Assembly (NCBI RefSeq): GCF_014650055.1
Contig: NZ_BMUF01000001.1
Span: 310,001-374,000, forward strand
Origin: Streptomyces malachitofuscus
Lineage (GTDB): Bacteria; Actinomycetota; Actinomycetes; Streptomycetales; Streptomycetaceae
DNA length: 64,000 nt
Reading direction: 5' to 3'
Shown: positions 55,068-63,863 of the stretch, in pieces
Layout of the letters: every line of letters starts with the position of its first letter
How positions within the stretch are numbered: the first letter of the stretch is position 1
The notes under the pieces: generated by a model
Databases searched by the model: none
Told to the model about the DNA's origin: nothing
The model's input: the letters and a program-made list of their open reading frames with translations, nothing else
Position numbers and translations under genes: made by a program

Positions 55068-56648
55068 ATGGCAGTGATGCGTCACCCCCGGCGAAGACTG
55101 GCCACCCTCGGCGCCGCGACCACCGCGGCCCTGGTCGCGAGCCTGGTCTCCGCTCTCCCCGCGGGCGCGGCTCCGGCCGCTCCCGAAGGCCGCATCCAGT
55201 ACGCGGGCGCCGCGAACGCCGTCGCCGGCAGCTACATCGTGACCCTGAAGGCCGACGAGGCCCGCTCCGGCTCCGCCGAGGGCCGCGCCCTGGCCGAGAA
55301 GTACGGCGCCGACATCGAGCGCACCTACACCAAGGCGCTCAACGGCTACGAGGTCGAGGCCTCCGCGACCGAGGCGAAACGTCTCGCCGCCGACCCGGCC
55401 GTCGCCGCCGTGGTCCAGAACCGCACCTTCCACGTCACCGGCACCCAGCCCAACCCGCCCTCCTGGGGCCTGGACCGCATCGACCAGCGCGACCTCCCGC
55501 TCAACAACTCGTACACCTACCCGGACTCGGCCGGGGAGGGCGTGACGGCGTACGTCATCGACACCGGCGTCCGCATCACCCACAGCGACTTCGGCGGCCG
55601 GGCCTCCTACGGCTACGACGCCATCGACAACGACAACACCGCCCAGGACGGCCACGGCCACGGCACGCACGTCGCCGGCACGGTCGCGGGCGGTTCCTTC
55701 GGCGTGGCGAAGAAGGCGAAGGTCGTCGGCGTCCGGGTACTGAACAACTCCGGCTCCGGCACCACCGCCCAGGTCGTCGCCGGCATCGACTGGGTGGCGC
55801 GGAACGCGGTCAAGCCGGCCGTCGCCAACATGTCCCTCGGCGGCGGCGCGGACAGCGCCCTCGACACGGCCGTCCGCAACGCCATCGCCTCCGGCGTCAC
55901 CTTCGTCGTCGCGGCCGGCAACGAGTCCACCAACGCCTCGACCAAGTCCCCGGCCCGGGTGACCGAGGCGATCACCGTCGGCGCCACCACCTCCGGCGAC
56001 GCACGCGCCAGCTACTCCAACTACGGTTCCGTCCTGGACCTCTTCGCGCCGGGATCCTCCATCACCTCCGCCTGGCGCACCAGCGACACGGCCACCAACA
56101 CCATCTCCGGTACGTCCATGGCGAGCCCGCACGTCGCCGGCGCCGCCGCCCTCCACCTGGCCGACAACCCCTCGGCCACCCCCGCCCAGGTCTCCTCCGC
56201 GCTGACCTCCGCCGCCACCACCGGCGTCGTCGGCAACCCGGGCAGCGGATCGCCCAACCGCCTGCTGCACGTGGGCGAAGGGGACACCACCCCGCCCCCG
56301 ACCGGTGACCGCTTCGAGAACACGAGCGACTACACCATCGCCGACAACTCCACCGTCGAGTCCCCGGTGACCGTCTCCGGCGTCTCCGGCAACGCGCCCT
56401 CGAACCTGGCCGTCGAGGTGGACATCACCCACACCTACATCGGCGACCTCCAGGTCCAGCTGATCGCCCCCGACGGCACGGCGTACACGCTGAAGTCGTA
56501 CGGCACCGGCGGCAGCGCGAACGACATCCGCACCACCTACACCGTCGACGCCTCCGGTGAGTCGGCGAACGGCACCTGGAAGCTGCGCGTCAGCGACAAC
56601 GCCTGGTGGGACTCCGGCCGGCTCAACGGCTGGGCCCTGCAGTTCTGA
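55068..56648 (+). CDS. Secreted subtilisin-like serine protease with P-domain
   Basis: A 526-residue exported S8 peptidase: signal peptide to about ALPAGAAPA, inhibitor_I9 propeptide (AGSYIVTLKADEARSGSAEG through NRTFHV), then a proteinase K-type catalytic domain with Asp165 (VIDTGVR), His198 (HGHGTHVAG), the oxyanion Asn285 (AAGN) and Ser350 (GTSMASPHVAG). A C-terminal proprotein-convertase P-domain follows (ITHTYIGDLQVQLIAPDGT, DSGRLNGWALQF). GAGGAGGAA lies eight bases before the ATG. An upstream in-frame start lacks a site. Confidence 0.95.
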   Translation: MAVMRHPRRRLATLGAATTAALVASLVSALPAGAAPAAPEGRIQYAGAANAVAGSYIVTLKADEARSGSAEGRALAEKYGADIERTYTKALNGYEVEASATEAKRLAADPAVAAVVQNRTFHVTGTQPNPPSWGLDRIDQRDLPLNNSYTYPDSAGEGVTAYVIDTGVRITHSDFGGRASYGYDAIDNDNTAQDGHGHGTHVAGTVAGGSFGVAKKAKVVGVRVLNNSGSGTTAQVVAGIDWVARNAVKPAVANMSLGGGADSALDTAVRNAIASGVTFVVAAGNESTNASTKSPARVTEAITVGATTSGDARASYSNYGSVLDLFAPGSSITSAWRTSDTATNTISGTSMASPHVAGAAALHLADNPSATPAQVSSALTSAATTGVVGNPGSGSPNRLLHVGEGDTTPPPTGDRFENTSDYTIADNSTVESPVTVSGVSGNAPSNLAVEVDITHTYIGDLQVQLIAPDGTAYTLKSYGTGGSANDIRTTYTVDASGESANGTWKLRVSDNAWWDSGRLNGWALQF

Positions 56649-56679
56649 CGTGGATCCGAGGTAGATCCGCCCGGCACAC

Positions 56680-56713
56680 CCCCGCCCCCGGGGAAGGCTC
56701 CCCGGGGGCGGGG
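56680..56713 (+). terminator. Terminator of the protease gene
   Basis: A perfect 14-bp stem, CCCCGCCCCCGGGG, with a six-base loop AAGGCT, 31 bp after the stop codon. Confidence 0.8.
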
Positions 56714-56742
56714 CCCGTCACCGCGCGCCTACGATGCGGCTC

Positions 56743-57763
56743 GTGTCCATACCTCCGCCCCACGGGCCCCAGCGCCACGGCGGTCATCCACCGCCGCAGT
56801 TCCCCTACGGCGGGCAGCCCGGTTTCGCGCCCTACGGGCTGTACGGGCCCTACGGTCCCCGGCGGCGGTCGCCGGTCCCTGCTGTCCTCGTTCGGGCTCG
56901 CCCTGTGGGCGGTCGCGCTCACCACCGGGGCCGCGGCCGACTTCTGGGAGGGCGTCAAGGAGGGTGCGCGCGGCAGCGGCATCCTCGCCCTGCGCCAGGG
57001 CGACTGCTTCAACTCGACCGGCGCACTGGAGGGCTGGGCCACCGACGCCGACCGGGTGCCCTGCACGCGGGAGCACGACGGAGAGGTCTTCGCCGTCGTC
57101 CCCCTGCCCGACGGCGCCTATCCGGGCCACGCCCGCCTCACCGACGCCGCCGCCGAACGGTGCCAAGGCCTCCTTCAGGCCTACGTCATGGACACCTGGA
57201 CGCTGCCCGGCCATGTGGACGTCTACCACCTCACCCCGTCCGAGGAGGGCTGGGACCTCGGCGACCGCGAGATCACCTGAGTTCTGGGCAACCGTGACGC
57301 GCAGACCCGCCTCACCGGGTCGCTGCGCCGGGACGCGACCACGCTGGACGCGCACCAGGCGGCGTATCCCGAGGCCGAGGGCATCCTCGGCGCGGCACTG
57401 GACGAGGCCCCCGAGTCGGATTACCCCGAGGACGATCTGCCGGGACACAAGGAGTGGGCGGCGAAGGTCGTGGACGCCCTCGCCGAGGAGTCCCGGCTGC
57501 TGCGCGAGCACGCGTGGCCCGTGGGTGCCGAAGGGCCGGTGGGCGACCTCGCCGCCGAGCCGGCGGCGGCGGAGGAGGAGTGGACGAAGGCCGCCGGGGC
57601 CGCCGACTCGGACACCTACATCGAGCACACCGACGCGGGCTGGGGCGTGACCGATCCCTACATCGCGGTCACCGCACGCAACGCTCTCGGCCTGACCGAC
57701 ACGCCGCCCGCGTACGACGAGGAGGCGGAGCGCGAGCCGGAAAGCGGTGACATCAAGGTGTGA
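56743..57763 (+). pseudogene. DUF4190/septum-formation-type membrane protein pseudogene
   Basis: The original protein can be read across frames. A GTG start, behind a leaderless TACGAT -10 with a seven-base gap, gives VSIPPPHGPQRHGG and a Pro/Gly/Tyr tail in one frame. The membrane domain is then mostly missing. The frame changes near 56850-56885 and resumes at FGLALWAVALTTGAAADFWE, through GDCFNSTGALEGWATDADRV, to LGDREIT. An in-frame TGA at 57278-57280 sits where relatives have Cys (TGC). The same frame then runs on, LGNRDAQTRLTGSLRRDATT to a stop at 57763. So there are three lesions: deletion, frameshift and nonsense. Confidence 0.78.
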
Positions 57764-57852
57764 CGGGCCCCATACCGGGGAGAAAGTGCCTGGGTAAAGC
57801 CCTCACACGGCAGATGTCATCACATCGAGTGATTCTCTGGCCTTTGCTTGCC

Positions 57853-57873
57853 TGGCACAACCTGCGGTTGCCA
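57853..57873. promoter_or_regulatory. Inverted repeat before the GntR gene
   Basis: TGGCACAACC and GGTTGCCA face each other across TGC, in a 147-bp gap with TTGCTT- and TGTACAAC-like elements nearby. Its position suggests an autoregulatory GntR operator. Confidence 0.45.
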
Positions 57874-57910
57874 CGCTGTTGCTGTCTGTACAACCTGATG
57901 GGAGTGGCCC

Positions 57911-58663
57911 GTGACCTTCGGTGAGCAGCCGGCGTACCTGCGCGTCGCGGGTGATCTCCGCAAGAAGATCGTCGACGGCCGGCTGCCCCCGCACACCCGG
58001 CTCCCCTCCCAGGCGAGGATCCGCGAGGAGTACGGCGTCTCGGACACGGTCGCGCTGGAGGCGCGCAAGGTGCTCATGGCGGAGGGCCTCGTCGAGGGCC
58101 GTTCCGGTTCGGGGACGTATGTGCGGGAGCGCCCGGTGCCCCGGCGCGTGGCCCGCTCCGGGTTCCGTCCGGAGCGGGGGGCCACGCCCTTCCGTCAGGA
58201 ACAGGCCGACGCGGGCGTCCGCGGCACCTGGGAGTCCAGCAGCGAGCAGACCGACGCCTGTGCCGCCATCGCCGGCCGGCTCGCCATCGAGCCCGGTGAC
58301 CGCGTGATGCGCACCAAGTACCTCTTCCGGGAGGCCGGCGAGCCGATGATGCTCTCCACCTCCTGGGAACCGCTCGCCCTCACGGGCCGCACCCCCGTGA
58401 TGCTCCCCGAGGAGGGGCCGCTGGGCGGCATGGGCGTCGTCGAGCGCATGCGCGCCATCGACGTGATCGTGGACAACGTCACCGAGGAGGTCGGCGCCCG
58501 TCCCGGGCTCGCCGAGGAACTGGTCCTGCTGGGTGGCGTGCCCGGGCATGTCGTGCTGGTCATCCAGCGCACGTACTTCGCCTCCGGCCGGCCGGTGGAG
58601 ACGGCGGACGTGGTCATCCCCGCCGACCGCTACCGGGCCGCGTACCACCTCCCGGTGAAGTAG
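57911..58663 (+). CDS. GntR-family regulator with UTRA domain
   Basis: A 250-residue HutC-type regulator: winged helix YLRVAGDLRKKIVDGRLPPH, TRLPSQARIREEYGVSD and GLVEGRSGSGTYVRERP, then a UTRA effector-binding domain (VMRTKYLFREAGEPMMLSTS, HVVLVIQRTYFASGRPVETA). It is related to the KorSA group of Streptomyces. The effector is unknown. The GTG start follows GATGGGAGTGG. Confidence 0.92.
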   Translation: MTFGEQPAYLRVAGDLRKKIVDGRLPPHTRLPSQARIREEYGVSDTVALEARKVLMAEGLVEGRSGSGTYVRERPVPRRVARSGFRPERGATPFRQEQADAGVRGTWESSSEQTDACAAIAGRLAIEPGDRVMRTKYLFREAGEPMMLSTSWEPLALTGRTPVMLPEEGPLGGMGVVERMRAIDVIVDNVTEEVGARPGLAEELVLLGGVPGHVVLVIQRTYFASGRPVETADVVIPADRYRAAYHLPVK

Positions 58664-59026
58664 CCCCGCCCGTCCCGCTCCCGCCCCACCACCCCCTCGC
58701 GCCCGTTCCGCGCCCCCGGCTCCGCGTCCGCCCCGGCGCGCGGGGCGGTTCAGCGCTGCCCCGTAGCCGTAGCAATCTGGCCGTTCTCGCAGGTCGCCCC
58801 GGGAGCGGGGCACGCCGGGCGGTATGCCGCTGACCGGATGCGTCGACCCTCCCGCACGGCGCAGTGACCACCGTGCGCCCCCTGCGTACTGGCCGGTTGC
58901 GTGCCTCTTCGTGAAAAGGCGTATTCGCTCAGTGAAGGTAAGGCGTAGGCTCGGGCATATGCGGACTGCGGTTTCCTTACCGGGCGGGGCGCGGCACAGG
59001 CCGCGGGCGGGAAGTGGAGGGGAGCG
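58664..59026. other. 363-bp gap between GntR and SPOR-like genes
   Basis: No gene was recognised. CCGCCCC/GGGGCGG with a seven-base loop at 58728-58748 may end the GntR transcript. A direct repeat (GTGAAAAGGCGTA at 58911-58923 and GTGAAGGTAAGGCGTA at 58932-58947) overlaps a TAGGCT -10-like hexamer at 58946-58951, so the promoter of the next gene probably lies there. Confidence 0.45.
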
Positions 59027-59215
59027 ATGAACGACGGCACGGTGACACTTCCCTGGCTCGTCGTGCGTCAGGACGACAACGGCAATCGCTACCGGGTGGG
59101 CAGGTACGCGACCCGCGCCGAGGCGGAGAGGATCGCGGACAGCCTCGACGGGCGAGAACACCAACAGCTCTACTGGGTGGAGCGGATCAGCCAGAACGGA
59201 ACCTCCGCGGACTGA
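59027..59215 (+). CDS. Short SPOR-like protein
   Basis: A 62-residue protein: LPWLVVRQDDNGNRYRVGRY, then TRAEAERIADSLDGRE and YWVERI, a strand-helix-strand pattern like half a SPOR repeat. It is conserved-looking in Streptomyces but of unknown function. GTGGAGGGGAGCG is a strong ribosome-binding site for the ATG. It has no signal peptide. Confidence 0.82.
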   Translation: MNDGTVTLPWLVVRQDDNGNRYRVGRYATRAEAERIADSLDGREHQQLYWVERISQNGTSAD

Positions 59216-59250
59216 TCCGGCCGCCGGCGGGCCCCGGCCCGTGTCTCCCG

Positions 59251-59263
59251 TAGGCTCCGGCGC
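59251..59263 (+). promoter_or_regulatory. Leaderless promoter -10 element (Nudix gene)
   Basis: TAGGCT at 59251-59256 ends seven bases before the ATG at 59264. Confidence 0.5.
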
Positions 59264-59677
59264 ATGAGTGAGCGGGTCGTGGTGGTCGGGGCGGCGTTGT
59301 GGCACGAGGGGCGGCTGCTCGCCGCCCGGCGGAGCGCGCCCGTCGAGCTGGCCGGGCGCTGGGAGCTGCCCGGGGGCAAGGTCGAACCGGGAGAGGCCCC
59401 GGACGCCGCCGTCGTACGGGAGTTGCGCGAGGAACTCGGGGTCGACGCCGAGGCGGCCGAGCGGGTACCGGGGGAGTGGGCGCTGCGGGCGCCGTATGTG
59501 ATGCAGGTGTGGACGGCGCGGCTGCGCCCCGGGTCCGCCGCCCCCGAACCCCTCCAGGACCACGACGAGCTGCGCTGGCTCACCCCCGACCGGATCTGGG
59601 ACGTCGACTGGCTCGACCACGACGTGCCGGCCGTCCGGGACACCCTCACCCACCTCGGCCTCCGCGAGGGCGTGTGA
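59264..59677 (+). CDS. Nudix hydrolase (MutT-like)
   Basis: A 137-residue Nudix enzyme. The box GGKVEPGEAPDAAVVRELRE continues into ELGV, matching GX5EX7REUXEEXGU with all acidic metal ligands. The RWELPGGKV and ELRWLTPD segments resemble MutT proteins that remove 8-oxo-dGTP, but the substrate cannot be fixed from sequence. It probably has a leaderless mRNA. Confidence 0.92.
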   Translation: MSERVVVVGAALWHEGRLLAARRSAPVELAGRWELPGGKVEPGEAPDAAVVRELREELGVDAEAAERVPGEWALRAPYVMQVWTARLRPGSAAPEPLQDHDELRWLTPDRIWDVDWLDHDVPAVRDTLTHLGLREGV

Positions 59678-59819
59678 AGCGTGACTCCGGCGTGCGGACG
59701 CGGGGGTGACGGAGCGTGGGCGCCCTTCCGCGCCGTGCGTGCCACGATGCGCTGCCGAACGGGGTACTCCGTCCGGGATATCGGGTATGTGCCCATTAAC
59801 CCTATGAAACCGGACATGG

Positions 59820-60269
59820 GTGGGCCTCCTCACGGGACTCCCTCACTCCCTCGGCGGGGAAGTGATCCGCGTGACCGACAGCGACGGCGACTGGGCCGCG
59901 TGGACCTTCAACGCGGACCCGGGAGCCGTGCGCGCCGCCCGCTCCGCCGTCCGCGACCAGCTCCGGCTGTGGGACCTCGACGACATCGGCGACCTCGCCG
60001 CCCTGCTGGTCAGCGAACTCGTCACCAACGCCCTGCGACACGCCACCGGCCCCGTGGGCGTGCGGCTGGTACGCCCCTCCGACCTCGATGGAGTCCTCCT
60101 GGTGGAGGTCTCCGACCCGCTCCCCGACCCCCCGCGCGAACGTGCCGCCCGGCCGGAGGACGAGGGCGGCCGGGGACTGCAGCTCCTGGCCTCCGCCTCA
60201 CGCCGCTGGGGCACCCGGCCCGGCGCCGTCGGCAAGACCGTGTGGTTCGAACTGGCGGTGCCCGGATGA
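59820..60269 (+). CDS. RsbW-like ATP-binding protein
   Basis: A 149-residue HATPase_c_2 protein: LLVSELVTNALRHATGPVGV (N box), LLVEVSDPLPDPP, DEGGRGLQLLAS and GKTVWFELAVPG. Such stand-alone ATPases act as anti-sigma-factor kinases or their relatives. The same four motifs recur in the C-terminal domain of the phosphatase encoded 267 bp downstream. A GTG near 59870 is an alternative start. Confidence 0.85.
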   Translation: MGLLTGLPHSLGGEVIRVTDSDGDWAAWTFNADPGAVRAARSAVRDQLRLWDLDDIGDLAALLVSELVTNALRHATGPVGVRLVRPSDLDGVLLVEVSDPLPDPPRERAARPEDEGGRGLQLLASASRRWGTRPGAVGKTVWFELAVPG

Positions 60270-60536
60270 GACCTCGCACGGGCGTTCACCGGTGTACGCG
60301 CCGGAACCTTCCGTCGAGTGACCGGTTCAGGCCTGTGGAGGTTGTCGAAGAGGGGGATTCGACGACGTGTCCGCTGGTTAGAAGACTGGAAGTGTTCTCA
60401 CGGCGCGGACCGAAAAGCATCGGGACCGTGCTGTGATCGTGAACACCGTGTCGTGCGGCGCCGTAGTGCTGGATACTGCGGGCAGCCGCCCCCGGTGACC
60501 GGTGCCGGACGCGGTGAGCTGGAGGGGACGGTTCGC

Positions 60537-63176
60537 GTGAGCGAGATACCAGCGAAGGCCACGGAGTCCGAGGACTCGACGGGCGGCGCGAGGGGAAGGG
60601 CCGCCGACGGCCCCCTCCCCGGCGATGCTCCGTCCGGCGACGGCATGTGGCAGAGCAGTCCGCCCGGCTCCATGTACGACTACATCAAGGTCGCCTCCTT
60701 CTCCATCGGCCCGGACGGGCTGGTCGACCAGTGGAGCCTGCGCGCCGAACAGATCTTCGGCATCCCCGCGGAACGCGCCGTCGGCGTGGACCCCATCGAG
60801 GCGTTCATCGAACCCGTCCGGCGGGAACGCGGTCAGCGCAAGATGGCCGAGATCCTCGACGGCCGCGAGTGGACCGGAGTGGTGCCCTTCCGGCTGCCGG
60901 ACACGCTGGTGGCCGACGAGCGCGACCGGGAGGGCCTCGCCGAGGTCTACGTCATGCCGACGCGGACCGAGGAGGGCGAGAAGGCCGCCGTCTGCATCGT
61001 CGTCGACGTCCGCACCCTGCGCCGCATCGAGACCGACCTCGCCGCCTCGCAGGCCATATTCGGCCAATCTCCGTTCGGCTTCCTGCTGATCGACCCCGAC
61101 CTGCGGGTACGCCGCGCCAACCAGCGGTTCGCGTCCATCTTCGGCGGCACCCCCGACGACCACCGCGGCAAGGGCGTCCACGACTATCTGCTGCGCGGGG
61201 AGGCCGAGCGGGTCGCGGCGACCCTGCGCCGGGTCCTGGAATCCGGCGACTCCATCACGGACATGCACGTCACGGGCTTCGTCCCGGGCTCCGACGAGCG
61301 CCGCCACTGGTCCGTCAACCTCTACCGCGTGCACAGCGGCAGCGGCCGGCCCATCGGCATCGCCTGGCTCGGAACCGACATCACCGCCCGCCGCGCCGCC
61401 GCCCGGGAGGCCGCCGCCGCGCGGCGCAATCTCGCCCTCCTCAACGAGGCGGGCGCCCGGATCGGCAACTCCCTCGACCTGGAGACCACCGCCCGCGAAC
61501 TCCTCGACGTCGTCGTCCCCGGTTTCTGCGACCTGGCCACCGTCGACCTCTACCAGGGCCTGCTGGCAGGCGACGAGACCCCGCCCGGGCTCGCCGACGG
61601 CAGCGCCGAGGTGCGCAGGGTCGCCTTCGCCAGCGCGGTCTCCGACGCGCCGTTCAGCGGCACCGGGGAACCGGTCAAGCTCGGCGCCGTCCACCACTAC
61701 GCCTTCAACTCGCCCTGCGCCGACGCCCTGCGCACCGCCCGCCCGCAGACCGTCCCCGGCGAGGACGGCGGCCTGGTGCAGTCCACGCTCGCGGTGCCGA
61801 TGGTCGCCCACGACACCGTGGTGGGTCTCGCCCAGTTCGCCCGCACCAAGGGCAGCGAACCGTTCGGCGACCGCGACCGCGACCTCGCGGTCGAACTCGC
61901 CGCCCGGGCCGCCGTCTGCATCGACAACGCCCGCCTGTACCGGCGCGAGCACGAACGCGCGCTGATACTGCAGCGGTCCCTGCTCCCGCCCGGCGACCCG
62001 GAGGCCTCCGGCCTGGACATCGCCTGCCGTTACCTGCCCGGCAACGCGGCCACCGGCCGGCCCAGCGAGGTCGGCGGCGACTGGTTCGACGTCATCGAAC
62101 TGCCCGGCCACCGCACCGCGCTGGTCGTCGGCGACGTCATGGGACGCGGGCTGCGCGCGGCCGTGGCGATGGGTGAACTGCGCACCGCCGTACGCACCCT
62201 GGCCCAGCTCGACCTGGAACCCGCCGAGGTGCTCTCCCAGTTGGACGAGATCGCCCGCGGGCTCGGCGCCCCCGGCGGCCCCTCCCAGGCCTTCGCGGGA
62301 GGCGTCCAGCAGGCCACCAGAGCCGCCCGCCGTCCCCGCGAGGCGGACCTGTCCGAGGTCTACCTGGCGACCTGCGTCTACGCCGTCTACGACTCGGTGA
62401 CCCGGCGCTGCACCTTCGCCAACGCGGGCCATCTGCCGCCCGTCCTGGTCGAACCCGGCGAGCCCGCGCTGATGCTGGACGTGCCGCCCGGCATGCCGCT
62501 CGGCGTCGGCGGGGAGCCCTTCGAGGAGGTCGAGGTCGAACTGCCCGAAGGCGCCCTGCTCGCGCTCTACACGGATGGACTGGTCGAAAGCCGCGATCAT
62601 CCCCTCGACGAGGGCCTCCAGGCCTTCGTGGGCACCCTGACGGATCCCTCCGCACCCCTCGAGGACGTCTGCGACCACGTCCTCAACACCCTGGACACCC
62701 ACCACGGCGAGGACGACATCGCCCTGCTGATGGCCCGCGTCCAGGGACTGCCCGCCGACTCCGTCGGCGACTGGACCCTGCCCCGGGAGCCCCGCAGCGT
62801 GGGCCGGGCCCGTGAGTACGCCCGGGCGCAGCTGATGGGCTGGGACATGGAACCCCTGGTCGACACCACGGAGCTCCTGGTCAGCGAACTCGTCACCAAC
62901 GCCCTGCGGTACGGCGAGGGGGAGATCAGACTCCGGCTCCTGCTCGACCGCACCCTGGTCTGCGAGGTCTGGGACGCGGGCCTGGTCCAGCCCCGCCGCC
63001 GGCGGGCCCGGGACACCGACGAGGGCGGCCGCGGCCTCCAGCTCGTGGGCCTGCTCAGCGCGGCCTGGGGCTCCCGCCGCACCCCCCGCGGCAAGACGGT
63101 GTGGTTCGAGCTCCCCCTTCCCGGCACCGACAGCACCCTCACCGACCCGGCGGAGGCCCTGCTGAGCCTGTTCTGA
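60537..63176 (+). CDS. PAS-PAS-GAF-PP2C-ATPase fusion phosphatase (RsbU/RsbP type)
   Basis: An 879-residue cytoplasmic signalling protein. Two PAS domains lie at about 45-165 and 170-290 (SPFGFLLIDPDLRVRRANQR). A GAF domain spans about 300-475. The SpoIIE/PP2C domain (about 500-740) has VGGDWFDVIELPGHRTALVV, GDVMGRGLRAAVAMGE, LALYTDGLVESRD and EDDIALLMAR metal ligands. A C-terminal RsbW-like ATPase has LLVSELVTNALRYGEGEI, DEGGRGLQLVG and GKTVWFELPLPG. It probably dephosphorylates anti-anti-sigma factors in response to a sensed signal. The GTG start has GGAGGGG nine bases before it. Confidence 0.93.
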   Translation: MSEIPAKATESEDSTGGARGRAADGPLPGDAPSGDGMWQSSPPGSMYDYIKVASFSIGPDGLVDQWSLRAEQIFGIPAERAVGVDPIEAFIEPVRRERGQRKMAEILDGREWTGVVPFRLPDTLVADERDREGLAEVYVMPTRTEEGEKAAVCIVVDVRTLRRIETDLAASQAIFGQSPFGFLLIDPDLRVRRANQRFASIFGGTPDDHRGKGVHDYLLRGEAERVAATLRRVLESGDSITDMHVTGFVPGSDERRHWSVNLYRVHSGSGRPIGIAWLGTDITARRAAAREAAAARRNLALLNEAGARIGNSLDLETTARELLDVVVPGFCDLATVDLYQGLLAGDETPPGLADGSAEVRRVAFASAVSDAPFSGTGEPVKLGAVHHYAFNSPCADALRTARPQTVPGEDGGLVQSTLAVPMVAHDTVVGLAQFARTKGSEPFGDRDRDLAVELAARAAVCIDNARLYRREHERALILQRSLLPPGDPEASGLDIACRYLPGNAATGRPSEVGGDWFDVIELPGHRTALVVGDVMGRGLRAAVAMGELRTAVRTLAQLDLEPAEVLSQLDEIARGLGAPGGPSQAFAGGVQQATRAARRPREADLSEVYLATCVYAVYDSVTRRCTFANAGHLPPVLVEPGEPALMLDVPPGMPLGVGGEPFEEVEVELPEGALLALYTDGLVESRDHPLDEGLQAFVGTLTDPSAPLEDVCDHVLNTLDTHHGEDDIALLMARVQGLPADSVGDWTLPREPRSVGRAREYARAQLMGWDMEPLVDTTELLVSELVTNALRYGEGEIRLRLLLDRTLVCEVWDAGLVQPRRRRARDTDEGGRGLQLVGLLSAAWGSRRTPRGKTVWFELPLPGTDSTLTDPAEALLSLF

Positions 63177-63197
63177 GGGGAACGCCGGCGGGGTGCG

Positions 63198-63210
63198 TAC
63201 GCTGTGCGCC
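63198..63210 (+). promoter_or_regulatory. Leaderless promoter -10 element (GNAT gene)
   Basis: TACGCT at 63198-63203 is followed by GTGCGCC and the ATG at 63211. This supports the ATG over the GTG at 63193, which lies upstream of the hexamer. Confidence 0.5.
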
Positions 63211-63771
63211 ATGCACCGCACCCCGGCAACTCCGGTACGCCTGAAGGCCGGCGCGCTCGTTCTGCGTCCCTGGGCCCCGGAGGACGCGGCGGTCCTCGCC
63301 GAGCTGTACCGGGACGAGGCCCTGCGCCGCTGGGCGGCCGCGCCCGTGCACGACGAGCCGAGCGCGGCGCGTTGGGTGGCCGAGCAGCAGCGCGGCTGGG
63401 AGACCGGTGAGCGCTTCGCGTTCGCCGTGCAGGAGACACGGGCATCCGGCGCCCGGCCGGCGGGCAACGTCGTCCTCAAGTGCCCGGCCACGCCCTCCTC
63501 CTCCGCCGAGGTCGGCTACTGGACGGCGGCTCACGCGCGGGGCAGGGGAGTGGCGCCGCGCGCCCTGACGGCCCTGGCCGACTGGGCCTTCGACGCCTTC
63601 GCGCACCAGGGCCTGAACCGCCTGGAGTTGCGGCACCAGGTCGACAACACGGCCTCCTGCCGCGTCGCGGAGAAGAGCGGCTTCGCGCTGTCCGGTGTGC
63701 TCCCCGCCGCCCCGCCGGCCTTCCCCCTCGACGGCCACCAGCACATACGCCGGGCTCCCACCGCCGGGTGA
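63211..63771 (+). CDS. GNAT family N-acetyltransferase
   Basis: A 186-residue acetyltransferase of the RimJ/RimL kind: LVLRPWAPEDAAVLAELYRD, EVGYWTAAHARGRGVAPRAL (acetyl-CoA pyrophosphate loop ARGRGVAPRA), then GLNRLELRHQVDNTASCRVA and EKSGFALSGVL. The acceptor, a small molecule or protein N-terminus, is unknown. Confidence 0.9.
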   Translation: MHRTPATPVRLKAGALVLRPWAPEDAAVLAELYRDEALRRWAAAPVHDEPSAARWVAEQQRGWETGERFAFAVQETRASGARPAGNVVLKCPATPSSSAEVGYWTAAHARGRGVAPRALTALADWAFDAFAHQGLNRLELRHQVDNTASCRVAEKSGFALSGVLPAAPPAFPLDGHQHIRRAPTAG

Positions 63772-63863
63772 TCGCAACCGGAACACCTGTTCCCCTCGTC
63801 CTCCCCCTCAACATCAACAACGCGACTGCCGCGAGGGAGTCGCCGGGCGAGGGGTGAGCCGGC

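Noticed and set aside
57454..57763. A separate small gene starting at 57470
   Set aside because: Its sequence continues the frame and family pattern of the pseudogene past the TGA at 57278. It has no ribosome-binding site of its own.
60378..63491. A 1037-residue minus-strand open frame over the PAS/PP2C gene
   Set aside because: It is an antisense shadow of a multidomain gene whose metal-binding and ATP-binding motifs are all on the plus strand.
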